This document shows, piece after piece, positions 12,701 to 24,440 of a DNA stretch of 64,000 nt. A program made the translations under genes and the position numbers. Under the pieces are notes generated by a model. The model saw only the letters and a program-made list of their open reading frames with translations, did not search any database and was not told the DNA's origin. This stretch comes from Meconema thalassinum (Eukaryota > Arthropoda > Insecta > Orthoptera > Tettigoniidae), in the NCBI GenBank assembly GCA_946902985.2, contig OX336397.1:152947890-153011889 (forward strand). Direction: 5' to 3'. The first letter of the stretch is position 1, and each line of letters begins with the position of its first letter.

Positions 12701-13030
12701 GAAGCTTAGCCCCTGTTCGCTCTTCCTGGAGATAACTTGTTCATCATGGTGCAATATAGTTTGAACGAAACCGCCGACAATGTGTCGAGGATAAGAGGCA
12801 ACGCAGAAAGGACAGAGTGCTCATTAGAAGAAATAAAAGGAACGTGGAAGCCCCACCTGGTACCAGCTGTCATCGCTGTGGCGAATTGTGTGCCTCCCGC
12901 ATTGGGCTGTATAGTCACCTCCGAACTCACTGATGAAGAAACTTTCGGGATTGGAAGGCCAACCTAATCGATGCGAGTGTTTGCTATGATGTTGCTTAGC
13001 TCACAAATCGATAATCAATCAATAATAATA
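9800..13030 (+). mobile_element. Near full-length but dead APE-type LINE
   Basis: The element runs from an endonuclease start (about 9,850, 'CNMEC/NVRTLTD'-like) to a zinc motif and an AT-rich (aat)n tail at about 13,015-13,030. It includes the endonuclease 'GDFNAGVGKH' region (about 10,275), a long basic linker, and the reverse transcriptase core (FIDLTKAFD near 11,645, YADD at 12,004-12,015). The end has a C-x2-C...H-x3-4-H motif in one frame (about 12,858-12,930). Domain order and the terminal zinc motif fit the CR1/L2/jockey side of the LINE tree rather than RTE. Sequence before about 9,840 is presumed 5' UTR. Confidence 0.8.
9840..12930 (+). pseudogene. LINE ORF2 (endonuclease-reverse transcriptase), broken
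   Basis: A normal ORF2 of this group would be one protein of about 1,000 residues with an apurinic endonuclease, a reverse transcriptase and a C-terminal zinc motif. Here it is split across frames by many stops and indels. Recognisable open pieces lie at 10,292-10,513 (endonuclease, ending GxKHWHHIDDV), 10,814-11,302 (linker), 11,494-11,691 (RT fingers, NRVLSLVEKILPESQCGFR), 11,688-11,945 (palm, GVKQGCVI), 11,947-12,129 (YADDTAVVS) and 12,306-12,518 ('LLYGSEPWT'). A small (att)n expansion interrupts the frame at 11,338-11,355. YADD, the RT catalytic pair, is still visible, but no functional protein can be made. Confidence 0.82.
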
Positions 13031-14038
13031 AAAACATACTTATTAAAATTTAGTAAATCAATTAAGTTCGAAGAGAAGATTAACTGACCAAACGAGGTCA
13101 ACAGAGTTGGGACTAGAGCAAGAAGGTGGAAGCCATGGAGGACTTAAAAAAAACTCATTAAATTTTGAAAAATCTCTTGCGAAGATAAGGGAAATCTGGT
13201 AATTGCAGGAAGGAGGGTGGGGGAAGGAGGTTTGGGAGCATCTTCAATAAGGTTTGAAAAACCCGCCATCTTGGAAGAGCCTCAAGTGCGCATGCTCTCT
13301 AAAAGAATCTTACATTCCCCGTAGGTATGGATACGTTTCACTTTAGGTTGAACAAGCTTGTCTTATAGATAGAGGGGATGGAGCCCTTTCGTTTTAACCC
13401 GCACACGACTTCCCCCGCTTACTCGTTCGGGAGTACGCACGGTCTTGTCCCTGGAAGGTGGGTAGCCTATGCAAATACCCCAGAGATAGGATCCCTCCTG
13501 CTCCTCAACTCTCGTACTTATAGTATAGAGCCCCCAAATTTTACTTATCCGCTTAATCGAAACGATGAAAGATCATGTTGACTGGCACAAGCACTTGTTT
13601 CTTGCTGTAAAATGATTAACACGTTCATCCGGAAGAACTATAAATCCCAAAACCCCGACATACAGAATAAATCAGCATTGAATATATAATATATATCGAC
13701 TGCACGAACACCATTTGATTGAAGAGTAGTAACGAGCTCACTTTATAGTATTGAAGGAAAACATGCAAATTAATGCAAATAGCTGAAAATGCACTAGTTT
13801 AGTTTTCACTAGGTAGATCTCTTGACCGCAAATTTATTACTTCGTTTCTCGTGTACTTCTAACGTAGCGAAATTAAATTATTTTCAGTTAGTCAACAGTA
13901 GTGTACGAAATGGTAAACAGAGTTATTCCCTGAAGCAAATTATAAGGCTAAAATATTCCCCTGGATAACTAGTTCCGAGCGTCGACATATGCATTTCATT
14001 TCGGCGTTTAAATCTATGTCTACGAATACAGAAGTTTA
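13031..14038. other. No gene recognised
   Basis: There is no protein-like ORF. 13,378-13,581 is open for 67 codons but resembles nothing I know. The part just upstream of 14,039 could contain the 5' exon or promoter of the zinc-finger array that follows; I see no clear signal. Confidence 0.4.
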
Positions 14039-14880
14039 TTGTTTACTTATCCGGCATTGTGCTATGTAAGGTGTGATATTGTGATGGAAGTGGCTTTTTT
14101 ACTCGTACTAACATTACATCTTTTTCACAGAAACGACCACAATTCGGAGATCACTTTAACAAGACATAGAAACCTTGCCTCGCTCAATCAAAATGTATTC
14201 AAAATAAACACGTCAAACTATAGCGGTATGATGCCACACATATGCATATATTGCAAAGCAATGTTTGCTAAGAAAAGTAATTTGAAGGCACACATGATGA
14301 TCCATAGTGGTCTCAGGCCTCATTCCTGTGGTACATGTGGAGCAAACTTTACAAAGAAAAGTTCCCTGAATAAGCACGAGATGATCCATACTGGTCTTCA
14401 GCCTTACTCCTGTGGTACGTGTGGAGCAAATTTTAAGCAGAAAGATACCCTGAAGAGACACGTGATCATCCATGGTGGTCTCAAGCGACATTCCTGTAGT
14501 ACATGTGCAGCGAAGTTTAATTTGAAAAGTTGCCTGAAGCCCCACGAGATGACCCACAGCGGTCTCAGGCCATATTCGTGTGATGCATGTGAAGGTAAGT
14601 ATACTACGAAAAGTGCCCTGAAGACGCACGAGATGACCCATAGTGGTATCAAGCCATATTCCTGTGGTACATATGGAGCAAGCTTTACCCGGAAAGGTGA
14701 CCTGACGAGACACGTGATGGCCCATAGTGGTCTCAAGCCATAATCCTGTGATGCATGTGGAATGAAGTTTATTTTGAAAAGCACTCTGAAGACTCACAAA
14801 ATTACCCACAGAGATCTCAAGCCTCATTCCTGTGATGAATGTGGTGCTAAGTTCATTACGAAAAGTGCCCTGAGGGCGCA

Positions 14881-15552
14881 CGTCTTGACCCATAGTGGTC
14901 GCAGGTCACATTCCTGTGATGAATGCGAAGCTAAGTTTTTTACGAAAAGTTCTCTGAAGACTCGCGAGCTGAGACATACTGGTCTTATGCCATATTCCTG
15001 TGGTACATGTGGAGCAAACTTTACGAAGAAAGGTGAGCTGAAGTCACACGTGATGATACATAGTGGTCTCAAGCCACATTCCTGTAGTGCATGTGGAGCT
15101 AAGTTTATCACGAAAGGTAACCTGAAACAACACCAGGTGACCCATAGTGGTCTTAAGCTATATTCCTGTGGTACATGTGGAGCAAACTTTGCGAAGAAAG
15201 GCGACCTGAAGTCGCACGTCTTGACCCATAGTGGTCGCAGGTCACATTCCTGTGATGAATGCGAAGCTAAGTTTTTTACGAAAAGTTCTCTGAAGGCTCA
15301 CGAGCTGAGACATACTGGTCTTATGCCATATTTCTGTGGTACATGTGGAGCAAACTTTACTCAGAAAGGTCACCTAAAGAGACACGTGATGACCCATACT
15401 GGACTCATGTCACATTCCTGTGATGAATGTGGAGTTATGTTTATTACAAAACGTGCCCTGAAAACAAACGAGGTGACCCATAGTGATCTCAAGCCACATT
15501 CCAAGGTACATGTGGGGCCAACTTATCGCAGAAGGCTGATCTGAAGGCGGAC
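14881..15552 (+). repeat. Four-finger segmental duplication (336 bp) within the array
   Basis: The phrase 'cgtcttgacccatagtggtc' at 14,881 recurs at 15,217, exactly 336 bp (4 x 84) later. The following fingers correspond one by one (SHSCDECEAKFFTKSSLK in both copies). This points to unequal crossing-over of a four-finger block. Confidence 0.85.
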
Positions 15553-16449
15553 GTGATAATTTATGGTGGTCTCAAGCCATATACCTGTGGTATGTGTGGA
15601 AGAAACTTTGCTCAGAAAAGCCACTTGAAGACACACAAGACGATCCACAGTCGTCTCAAGCCTCATTCCTGCGATACATGTGGAGAAAATTTTTACTGAA
15701 GAAGGAAATTTTAGAAGATACATGTTGTTCCATGGTAGTGTAAAGAAACATTTCTGAAAAAAATGCAGAGACAAATTTATTTGGATGGGTAATTTGAAAA
15801 CACAGATATTGTTCCACATTGGTCTCGAGCACCAATGGCTCATGTACAATATATGAGCAAACTTTACTTGGACAAGAACCCTGAACACTCCATAGATGTC
15901 TAATGCCACATTCATGTGGAAAATATGGAGCATCATTCACTCAGAAAGGCTATTTGAAGACACACATGGTGATTCATAGTGGTCGTCTGCCACATCCGTC
16001 AAATATACGCAGAGCGAGCTTTACTAGGAAAGGTTGTACTAAGCCGCACATGTTGTTCCATAGTGGTCTAGTGACTCATTCCGAAAGTACATGGGATGCA
16101 ATATGAGCTGAGAAGGACATTTTGAAGAAGCAATCATTTTGTAGCCGAATCCCGTTTTCACTTTGTTCGTGCGGATCATAGTTTATTCAAAAATGTAATT
16201 TGGAAACTCACATTATGTCAAGCGATATTCCTGTGGTACATATGGAGGAACCTGTACTCAGAAAGGTCAACTGAAGACACAAATATTGATCTATAGTGGT
16301 CTAATGTCACATTCATGTAGTATGTTTCTCTGAAGCCCCTTTCTTAGTTCTACATGTAGAATCTATTCTGGAAAATAATTTTTTGGTAATCACATGCCGG
16401 AAGGTTTCACTACGAAATATGAAGATGATGATGATAATAATTGTTGTTT

Positions 16450-16486
16450 TAAGGGGCCAAACATCTAGGTTATCGGCCCCTTCACT
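16450..16486. repeat. Short dispersed repeat with inverted ends
   Basis: 'ttgttttaaggggcc ... ggcccctt' is a hairpin-forming unit. Related starts occur at 18,878, 28,700-28,740 (reverse), 34,480 and 47,998. It is probably the tail of a dispersed SINE-like or MITE-like repeat. Confidence 0.5.
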
Positions 16487-16554
16487 ACGAAAGAAGGAAT
16501 AATGATACGCACGATGATCCATCATGTCCATTCACACACATGTCCCTCATGCGC

Positions 16555-16911
16555 ACACACATCAACATAAGTTTTGCATATTGCTGGCCAAGTGTCGTAG
16601 TGTTCTCTAACCCAGTGGTCATTCTTACATCCCTGGGCGTGTGGCAGGCATACGTCACATGGATATTATCCAGTCACCTCTAGTGAAAGGCTGACAATTT
16701 TGGCTAAAATTTCACTTTCATGGACGATAACGCTCGTCCACCCAGAGCTGGCATTGTCAATGTGTTTTTTCAGGAGACTGTTATTCACAGAATGGAATGG
16801 CCTACCTATACTCCCAATATCAACTGCGTAGATCAGGGGTGGACACTGCATAAGAAATAAGTTCCTCCCTACTGTGCTCTATGGCAATATGCAGATTTTT
16901 CTTTGATGTGC
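16555..16911 (+). mobile_element. Tc1-like deletion derivative, copy 1
   Basis: Both ends match the element at 52,678-53,208: 'acacatcaacataagttttg' at the left and its inverted counterpart 'caatatgcagatttttcttt' at the right. The interior keeps only the C-terminal transposase coding part (an 'IDNARP'-like DDNARP equivalent at about 16,720 and APxINCVDQGW-like text at 16,805-16,850). It has lost most of the gene and is non-autonomous. It sits inside the decaying zinc-finger array, with degraded finger sequence on both sides. Confidence 0.75.
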
Positions 16912-17462
16912 TTCATACTTATTGGTCTAGCGCCAAACTCAAGTGTTAAATGCGCAGCTACATTTACACAAGGAGTATCTTTTCGGAGTTGCATGTGACT
17001 TAGACGCCAGAAGACATATTAAAGTAGAATATATGGAGCAATATTCACATAAATAGGGTGTTTGAAGACTCATGTACCTCTTACTGGCCAAAAGCCTTAT
17101 TCATATACTAAGTAGCAAAATTTACTGATTAAGGAACTTTGAAAAATGACCTGTTAATTCATATTGGAAAGCTATATAAATATGAGTTACTTCCAGTCGT
17201 GAGTACGTAGAGAGATTCCGAGACACATTTTAATTGATAGGCACTGGCAGTCTAAATTATGTATTGTAGATCATGCGATCATAAAATTTTACCCAAGTGA
17301 CACGTTTGCGTTCATAGGCTAGTGTATAGAAACAATATCTTAGTTGTACATACGGAGCATAAAACAGAACCATATTCATGTAGTTCATTTGAGCAAAGCC
17401 TGTTGGAAAATAAATTTTAAATACAAATAATTTGTAATTGCGACTCAAACAAATTCACTTAT

Positions 17463-18015
17463 ACAGGGTGATTCATGATTCCTATTAAAAACTTCTTGGG
17501 TTTGTTGATGGGACTATGCAGATAACATTTTGAATAGGAACCCATGTCGAGATATGTATCGTTTCGATAACGAATCAGTTTCACTCGATTGCACATCTCC
17601 CACTTCACTAGAGTCACGTTTGCACTACAAGAGCTATTCCACGTAGTGACCCAGCTGTTCGTTAATCAATGTGTATCTGCGCAACATATTGTCGTACACA
17701 CGTCCCACGAGACCTGGTGTGTGTTCAATAATGTGCGCTGCCGCCAGAACGCGTGAAACAAGATCCTACGAGTCGACAAGAGTCTCATAAACAAGGCTCT
17801 TCATATGGACCCACAGGAGAAGGTCGAGGGGAGATTATTCTTTCGATCGTGGTGGCCACGAAATTGGACCACCTCTACCTATCATTCTTTCCCCGAATGT
17901 TTGTTCGTGATGTTCGCGGACTGCACGTACAAAGTGCGCTGGTGTTCCATCTTGTTGATACTACATTTGCTGACGTAGTGCCATTGGCAAATCTTTACAG
18001 AACATTAGCACTTGG
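17463..18015 (-). mobile_element. Remnant of a Tc1/mariner-like transposon with transposase C-terminus
   Basis: On the minus strand, 17,600-18,010 reads as the end of an insect DDE transposase. It has QQDGTPAHF (second catalytic Asp), RAVREH, IGRGGPISWPPRS, then 'SPLDLLLWVHMKSLVYET' and RVLAAAHIIEHTPGL, ending LRRYTLINEQLGHYVE. Stops and small indels interrupt it. The left border 'acagggtgattcatgattcc' is a typical terminal sequence for this family. The 5' half (N-terminal HTH and first Asp) is absent beyond about 18,015. The plus-strand ORF over 17,753-18,121 is only its shadow. Confidence 0.75.
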
Positions 18016-18297
18016 ATTCAGACCAGCGCTGCAAACGAAGCGACCTGAATACACACGACTGCAACTGAGCATCCATCCCCCTCGAGACAGAGCAGCGGGG
18101 CAGTCAGCTTTTCCTCGTTGAGACAGACCAGCGCAGCGGAACAATAAGAATGTAGCCGAACTTCACTATCTAGACCGATCATTAGGGCTAGGAGTCTTAT
18201 GTAAATGCATATTACTTCCCTTTGCTTTTACATAACTTGAAATGATAAATGTCCATGAATTAGAATTTTAGCTATCATATAAGTACATTTTATTGTT

Positions 18298-19526
18298 ACA
18301 TATCTGATCATTATGACATATTTTTAATGTAAAATTACATATTCTGTGTTTTTATTTTACATATTTGATCAAATTACATTTTTAAAACATAATTTAACTT
18401 TATATATTTAAAATTATATATTCTGTCCCTTACTGTAACAAAGAGTATGTCTTCGCAAGAGAACTGCTGTTCTAAACAGTCTGTATGACAATATCTGCTC
18501 ACTAGAAACTCAGATAAATGAAACGTATTTTCCAAGCAATTCATAAGCTGTTGAGAAAGGGCCAAGGAAGAATATCAAGAAATATATTAGTGGAGACAGG
18601 GAAAGGGAATTCACCTAGCACCCTGCTGGAGACTCAGCAGCTTGAATTTAGTTTATGTCAGTTGTCCAGAGAGTGCCTGGGACTCAACTTTCAACCTGTC
18701 AATAAGAAAGGCTGCTATATTTCCACCCCGGAAACAAAAATTGCTCCTCAAAATTCTTATTCATGGTTCGTATTCATTTTCTCAGACATAATGAAATGTA
18801 TTTATGTTTGCTATAATATGGGCATGCATAAACAACTAATGAATTGATTAATTATTGTGCAACACATTTGTTGTATTATTGTTTTAAGGGGAGGAACAGC
18901 AGGGTTGACTGCCCCGCACCACACGTTATTTTGTAAAAAAATATTTGAAATAAAATGAGGAATCTTCAAGTAATATCTTGTGTAATATATTATTTATATA
19001 ACAATTACTCTAAGTTAATATTACATATTTTAATTTTTTTAATGTAATATTAGGCCTCAATATTTCAGCTACAATTATTACATAATAAGTACATATTTTG
19101 CATGTTAATCTTATTATATGTCTCAGGCGCTAGCTCGACAATTAAAATACACTTAAATACAGCCGCGGAGTCTCCTGTAGGGTGTGAGGTGAATTCCCAT
19201 CCCCTTATTTCCACTAATATATTTCTTGATATTCCTCCCTGGCCCTTTCTCAACAGCTTATGCATTGATTGGAATATCCGTATCATGTACCTGAGTTTCT
19301 AGTGAACAAATATTATCATACAAACTGATTGGAATTGCCATATATTTTACCTGCGAAAACATACTTTTTAACAGTAAGTGACTGAATATGTAATGTTCAA
19401 TAAATAAGGTAAAATTATGCTTAAAAATGTCATTTTGTTCAAATATGTAAATTAAAAACACAGAATATGTAATTTTACATTAGAAAATAAAAATATGTAA
19501 AAAAAATGCCATTATGATCACATATC
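18298..19526. mobile_element. Foldback element with ~385-bp inverted arms
   Basis: The left arm (about 18,300-18,680) is complementary to the right arm (about 19,140-19,525). Matching landmarks include 'tctgatcattatgacat'/'atgccattatgatca', 'taaaattacatattctgtgt'/its complement, and 'cataagctgttgagaaaggg'/'ccctttctcaacagcttatg'. The ~450-bp centre has no gene. The outer thirds are AT-rich with repeated 'ttacatatt'. It directly abuts the truncated 5' end of Helitron C, suggesting it inserted there. The superfamily is unknown. Confidence 0.75.
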
Positions 19527-21943
19527 ACGTCTTTTATGCGTTCATAAACCATTCATCCGATTGCAATATAATTTAGGTGAGTTGTTGAACACACTTTCGG
19601 GATGTTCATAGATATAGTTAATCCATTTCACAATAGATAGCGCGCGAGTAGTTTAAACAAATGAGTGATGTGATGCGTTCATATACAATTCATCCGATTG
19701 CGATCATATTTTTGTAAGTCGTAGTGCACACACCCGAGAAATTTATAGGCGTAGAAAATCCAATTTACAATAGATGGCGCGCGAGTAGCTTCAACAAAAT
19801 GGCGTGCGATTCGTTTCAACAAAGTCCACATGCATTCATATATCATTCATCCCATTGCGATGAAATTTCGGTGAGATATTATGTACACTCCAGGGAAGGT
19901 TTCAGGCATTTTAAATCCATTTTACAATAGGTAGCGAACGAGTAGATTCAACAAATGTGTGACGGCGCGCGAAGTGTTTCAACAACGTACCGTATGCGTT
20001 CATATACCATTCGTCCGATAGCGATGAAACTTTGGTGAGAAGTTGTGTACACTCCAGGGAAGGTTTCTGGCTTAGTACATTCATATTTAAGTAGTTAGTG
20101 CATGAGTAGATTCATCTTATGAGCGTCGGCACGCGAATCGTCTCAATAAAGTCTTGTATGCGTTCATATGCCTTTCATCAGATTGCGATGAAACCTTGAT
20201 TTGTTATTGCGTACACGCCAGGGATTTTTTTTGACTTAGCAATTCCATTTTTAAATATTTTAGCACAAGTAGATACAACAAATGAGTAACGACGCGTGAA
20301 GCGTTTCAAAAAAATCCTGTATGCGTTCATATACCATTCGTCAATTGCGATGAAACTTGGATGAGTTGTTGTGCACATTCCCGGGATATTCATAGGCGTA
20401 GTTAATCCAATTTACAATAGAGAGCGCGCGAGTAGTTTAAACAAATGAGTGATGTCGTTGCGTTCATACACAATTCATCCGATTGCGATCAAATTTAGTT
20501 GAGTTGTGCACACTCCCGGAACGTTATAGGCATAGTAAACCCAATTTACAATAGATAGCGCGTGAGTGGCTTCAACAAAATTGCGTGTGATTCGTCTCAA
20601 AAAATTATCATATGCGTTCATATACCACTTATCCGATTGCGAAGAATTTTCGTGAATCGTTGAGTAGCCTACACTCCAGGGAAGGTTTCAGGCTTAGTAA
20701 ATACGTTTTAAAATAGTGCATGAGTAGATTTTAAAAAAAGTGACGGCCCGCTAATCGTTTAAATAAAATCCCGCATGCGTTTATATGCCATTCATCTTAT
20801 TGCGTTGAAACTTTGATTTGTTGTTGTGTACACGGTCTTCAACTTAGTAATCCGATTTTACAATATTGGTAGAGCACGAGTAGATTCAACAAATGAGCGA
20901 CGACGTGCGAACCGTTTCAACAATGGCCCGATTGCGTTCATATCCCATTCGTCCGATTACGATGAAACTTGGGTAAGATGTTTTGTACACTCCAGGGAAG
21001 GTTCTGGCTTAGTATGTGCATTTTACAATAGGTAGCGCACGAGTAGATTCATCTAATGTGCGACGGCACGTGAAGCGTTTCAACTAAGTCCTGTATGCGT
21101 TCATATAACATTCATCCGATTTCAATAAAACTATGAAGAATTGTTGTGTACACTCCAGGAAGAGTTTCTGGCTTAGTACATGCACTTTACAATAGCTAGC
21201 GCACGAGTAGATTCAGCAAATGGGGACAGCACGTGAATCGTTTCAACAAAGTCCCGTGTGCGTTCATATACCATTCACCCGACTGCGATGAAACTTTGGT
21301 GGATCGGCTTAGTAAATCCTTTTTACAGTAGGTAGCGTACGAGTAGATTCATTAAATTAGTGACGGCATGTGAATTGTTTAAACAAAATCCCGTATGCGT
21401 TCATATGCAATTCATCCGATTGCGATGGAACTTTGATGAGGTATTGTGTACTCGCCAGGGAAGGGTTTCGACTTAGCAAATCCATTTTACAATACTTAGC
21501 GCACGTGTAGATGCAACAAATGAGTGACGACGCTTGAAGCGTTTCAACAAAATCATGTATGCATTCATATACCATTCATCGATTGCGATGAAGCTTTGAT
21601 GAGTTGTTGTGTGCACTTACGTGTGGGTTCCTAACTTAGTAAATCCACTTCATTGTATGTACCGAACGAGTGATTCAACAAATGAGCGACATCACACGAA
21701 TCGTATTAATGAAATTTCGTATGTATTCATATGCCATTCATCCGATTGCAATGGAACTTTGGTGAGTTGTTGTGGACGTTCCCACGAATATTTCTCAATT
21801 AGTTAATCCATTTTGCGATAGTTTGGAGGCTGTTAGCGGAAGATGAAAAATAGAATTGTGTATTCAAAAGCACTTGAAGAAACAAAATTACAAAGCCAAC
21901 ACTTTCTTTGATTGGCGTTGCAACGCATGCCGGGTTCAGCTTG
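19527..21943 (+). mobile_element. Non-autonomous Helitron C with ~164-bp tandem array
   Basis: This is the same family as A and B. About fifteen tandem units are marked by 'gcgttcatat.ccattc' near 19,676, 19,834, 19,998, 20,160, 20,323 and onward to 21,722. Several units are shortened. They are followed by the shared tail (from about 21,785) and 'gcgttgcaacgcatgccggg', ending ttcagCTTG before a T. The first unit matches Helitron B from 'gtcttttaagagttcataaa' on, but the ~35-base 5' tip is missing, so it is 5'-truncated or was split by the neighbouring foldback element. No proteins are encoded. Confidence 0.72.
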
Positions 21944-22005
21944 TGTAACAATAAAATGTAATTTCACGAAAGCTAACGTTCTAGCTCATGAACATTTATC
22001 ATTTT

Positions 22006-23110
22006 TAGCCTACTTTCGATTTTTTCAAAAAATGAAAGTATACTTATGAGATCTACACAGGGACAACAAGAAGTTCTGTGACGAACTAAAGAGCTTACTT
22101 TTCTCGAAATATAAGATTCATTCCAATGATTAATCTATATGACCTAATTAGAATAATGACGAAATTGAGTTGGTAATATGGGCATTTCTAATTAGTTCGA
22201 AATATAACTGGCTTAATGTTGGCTGGAATACTTTCTGATATATTGATATTAGGGTAAAAAATAGAGCCAGCATTTATTAACAGTTGGCAACCCTTGCTGC
22301 TCTTAAGAATACGCTTAGTCATATCTGTTATAGTACACATAGCACATACGAAATTTGGTTGAATCCAATTGATAGTATAGAAGTTACATGTATTTACAAT
22401 TGGTCCTATCAGCAGGCTTAGAATCATGTTGGTAGTACTGAGGTCCATTAGTTACTCCAAATTAATCTAGAATGTCAGGTACTATACGTGTGCATACGAG
22501 TAGTTTAAAGCTGTCGGCTTTCATACTTTCTGATATATTGCTATTTGGATAAAAACAATAGAGAGTGCATTTATTAACAGTTAGCAGCCCTTGTGGCTCT
22601 TAAGATTACGCTCAGACATAAATGTCTATCGACATATAGTTCATACGAAATTTGGTTGAAATCCAATTAATAGTGTAGAAGTTATATACATTTAAAAATT
22701 GGACTAGAAGTTATATACATTTAAAAATTGGACTTATCAGCAGGCTTAGAATCATTTTGGCAACACTGTCATGTATGGCCTCCTGGAAATTAAACTGAAA
22801 TATTATTATCTATATGTGTGCCAATTTTGGTACAGCTCCCATGCATACCTTCCAAGATATACAACATGGAGCTGAAAGTTTAATTGTGATTTTTCAGCTG
22901 TTGGTAGCACTGACCACGTTTTCAAATATGGCGGTGAGATATTCCGATAGAGATCTTTACTCATACCAAATTTGGGTTTGATTGCTTCAGCCGTTTAGAA
23001 GAGATAGGGGGGGGGGGGGACACACACACAGACAGACACACATTTTCCCGGATCGATCTCATAAGTCTACTGTTTCCTCATTTTTACAAAATGCAAAAAG
23101 TAGGCTAAAA
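22006..23110 (-). mobile_element. 1.1-kb non-autonomous TIR element, copy 1
   Basis: The two ends are inverted: 'tttttagcctacttt ... acttatgagatc' at 22,006-22,055 and its complement at 23,046-23,110 (~50 bp, a few mismatches). The interior matches 48,396-49,490 in the opposite orientation almost from end to end. It has a G/C-run plus 'gtctgtctgt' microsatellite near one end (22,988-23,040) and no coding ORF. There is also a local 20-30-bp tandem duplication near 22,680-22,735. Confidence 0.78.
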
Positions 23111-24276
23111 ATTGTGTGTGTGAGTGTGTGTGTACTCTGAATGTCTTTCCCCCCTATCAATTCGAACACGGTGAATCCGAATTGACCGAAATTTGGTATA
23201 GGGGTAGAACTGGCAAAGAGCACCTCAGTATCATGTTTTATATCGCCGCCATCTTTACCAAAACTGAATGGCGGCCACTTAAATGTTCAAAACGTAAAAT
23301 CAAATAACAACTAAACTATTCATCCGATCTCTACCAAATTTGGGGCCTATATACCTTCATATGGGACGCGTCCTTTACCCAACCTGCGAGGTCATCAGCC
23401 GTACCATTTCAGTATGGCGGCCGTGTGAATTATGCAAACTTTATAATCCATAACATGGGACACACCAATTCCGATTAGCGAGCCAAGGGTGGTTTATGCT
23501 ATCCTAAAGGACGTAATCAGTGCGGGTAGGAGGTTTGAGTTGTCTTAAAAGTATATTTCAATTCACAAACGAAAGTACCCTATACTCATAAACAATCATA
23601 ATTATTTAATATATTAATAAACTAACGTCATTTGTATATAATGTTCTTCACTTTCCGCTAAGGAAACAGTCTTGTGAGAAACAATGTTTGCAGTAACTGG
23701 CGGGATACCTGCTAGCCACTATTGTAACAATGCCACTGGCGGAAACAATTGAAATAATGCATGCGGAGTGTTGAGGCTCAAAATTAGGGAACTTGCAGGA
23801 CTGAAAACATGACAGGCTTCCTAGTATGCCCAGTTGCAGTAAGCAGTGCCAATTACTGGAGGGGTGCCAACAATAGGATGGTTTACCCTATATGTCAAGT
23901 ACGGTGACAGCTAGAGGATAGGAGTGGATTCAGTTGCTAGTTGTATTGCCAACTCGAAAAACTTAAGTGCACACGATTACCTGCTGCGCACAATTGCCCA
24001 ACTTTCCCATACATATTGAATTTAAATAAGAAAAAAGATTCATTAATTAATCAATCCCGAATAATGAAATAAAAATGAAAAAACATATACGTTGTACGAA
24101 TATATATATATTAATATTAAGAGTACATTGCTTTGTTACTGTATAGTACACTCAAATTTGCTACAAAGCCTTTAACGTACAAATCCAAATACCAAGCTGT
24201 TCTCTTCCTAATGCTGAATGTGGCCAGTACATTCGGTTCCGCATGTTTGCGTTTAAAGTAACAATAACTACTGTAG
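23111..24276. other. No gene recognised; repeat-like start
   Basis: 23,111-23,480 carries phrases ('cattcatccgatctctaccaaatttgg', 'atggcggcc') like those in other element interiors here, so it is probably an adjoining element fragment. 23,480-24,276 has nothing I can assign and includes AT-rich DNA near 24,040-24,120. Confidence 0.45.
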
Positions 24277-24440
24277 GCATTAAAGTTTTATGAGTTTACA
24301 AAGGTTGCTTCCAAAATCAGTTGGTACAGTTGCCCGCCATAATAATTTCAAAATCAGTGCCAACTCGCAACAGTTACATTGTACATTGTTGCCGAAACAC
24401 ACATCAAGTTGAATTTTCAATAAATTTTGTTTTATTTTTT
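24277..24440 (+). repeat. Left copy of a ~165-bp direct repeat flanking the palindrome
   Basis: It runs from 'ttatgagtttacaaaggttg' to 'aaattttgttttattttttg' and matches 38,667-38,831 in the same orientation with about ten differences. See that entry. Confidence 0.85.

Larger units (their letters stand above)
14039..17430 (+). pseudogene. C2H2 zinc-finger protein gene, last-exon array, decayed
   Basis: This is a tandem array of 28-residue C2H2 fingers (84-bp units, TGEKP-like linkers reading SGLKP/HSC), so a probable DNA-binding regulator. Fingers 1-6 run 14,230-14,740. A TAA at 14,741-14,743 replaces the tyrosine codon normally seen at KPYSC. Fingers 7-15 continue in the same frame to about 15,500. 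There a one-base loss shifts the frame, and further fingers continue in other frames at 15,500-15,700 and 15,903-16,106. Weak remnants persist at 16,220-16,300, 17,030-17,110 and 17,340-17,400. Individual fingers have lost ligands: the sixth has Tyr for its second Cys, the ninth Arg for a His, and the fifteenth Asn for a His. Residues before the first finger (about 60) show no domain. It may be an abandoned paralogue or a retained partial gene. Confidence 0.8.

Noticed and set aside
14213..15936. Antisense ORFs of 94-226 residues opposite the zinc fingers
   Set aside because: They are shadows of the 84-bp finger repeats; the sense strand has the conserved Cys and His residues.
17753..18121. 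122-codon plus-strand ORF
   Set aside because: The opposite strand encodes recognisable transposase; this ORF is its shadow extended into flanking sequence.
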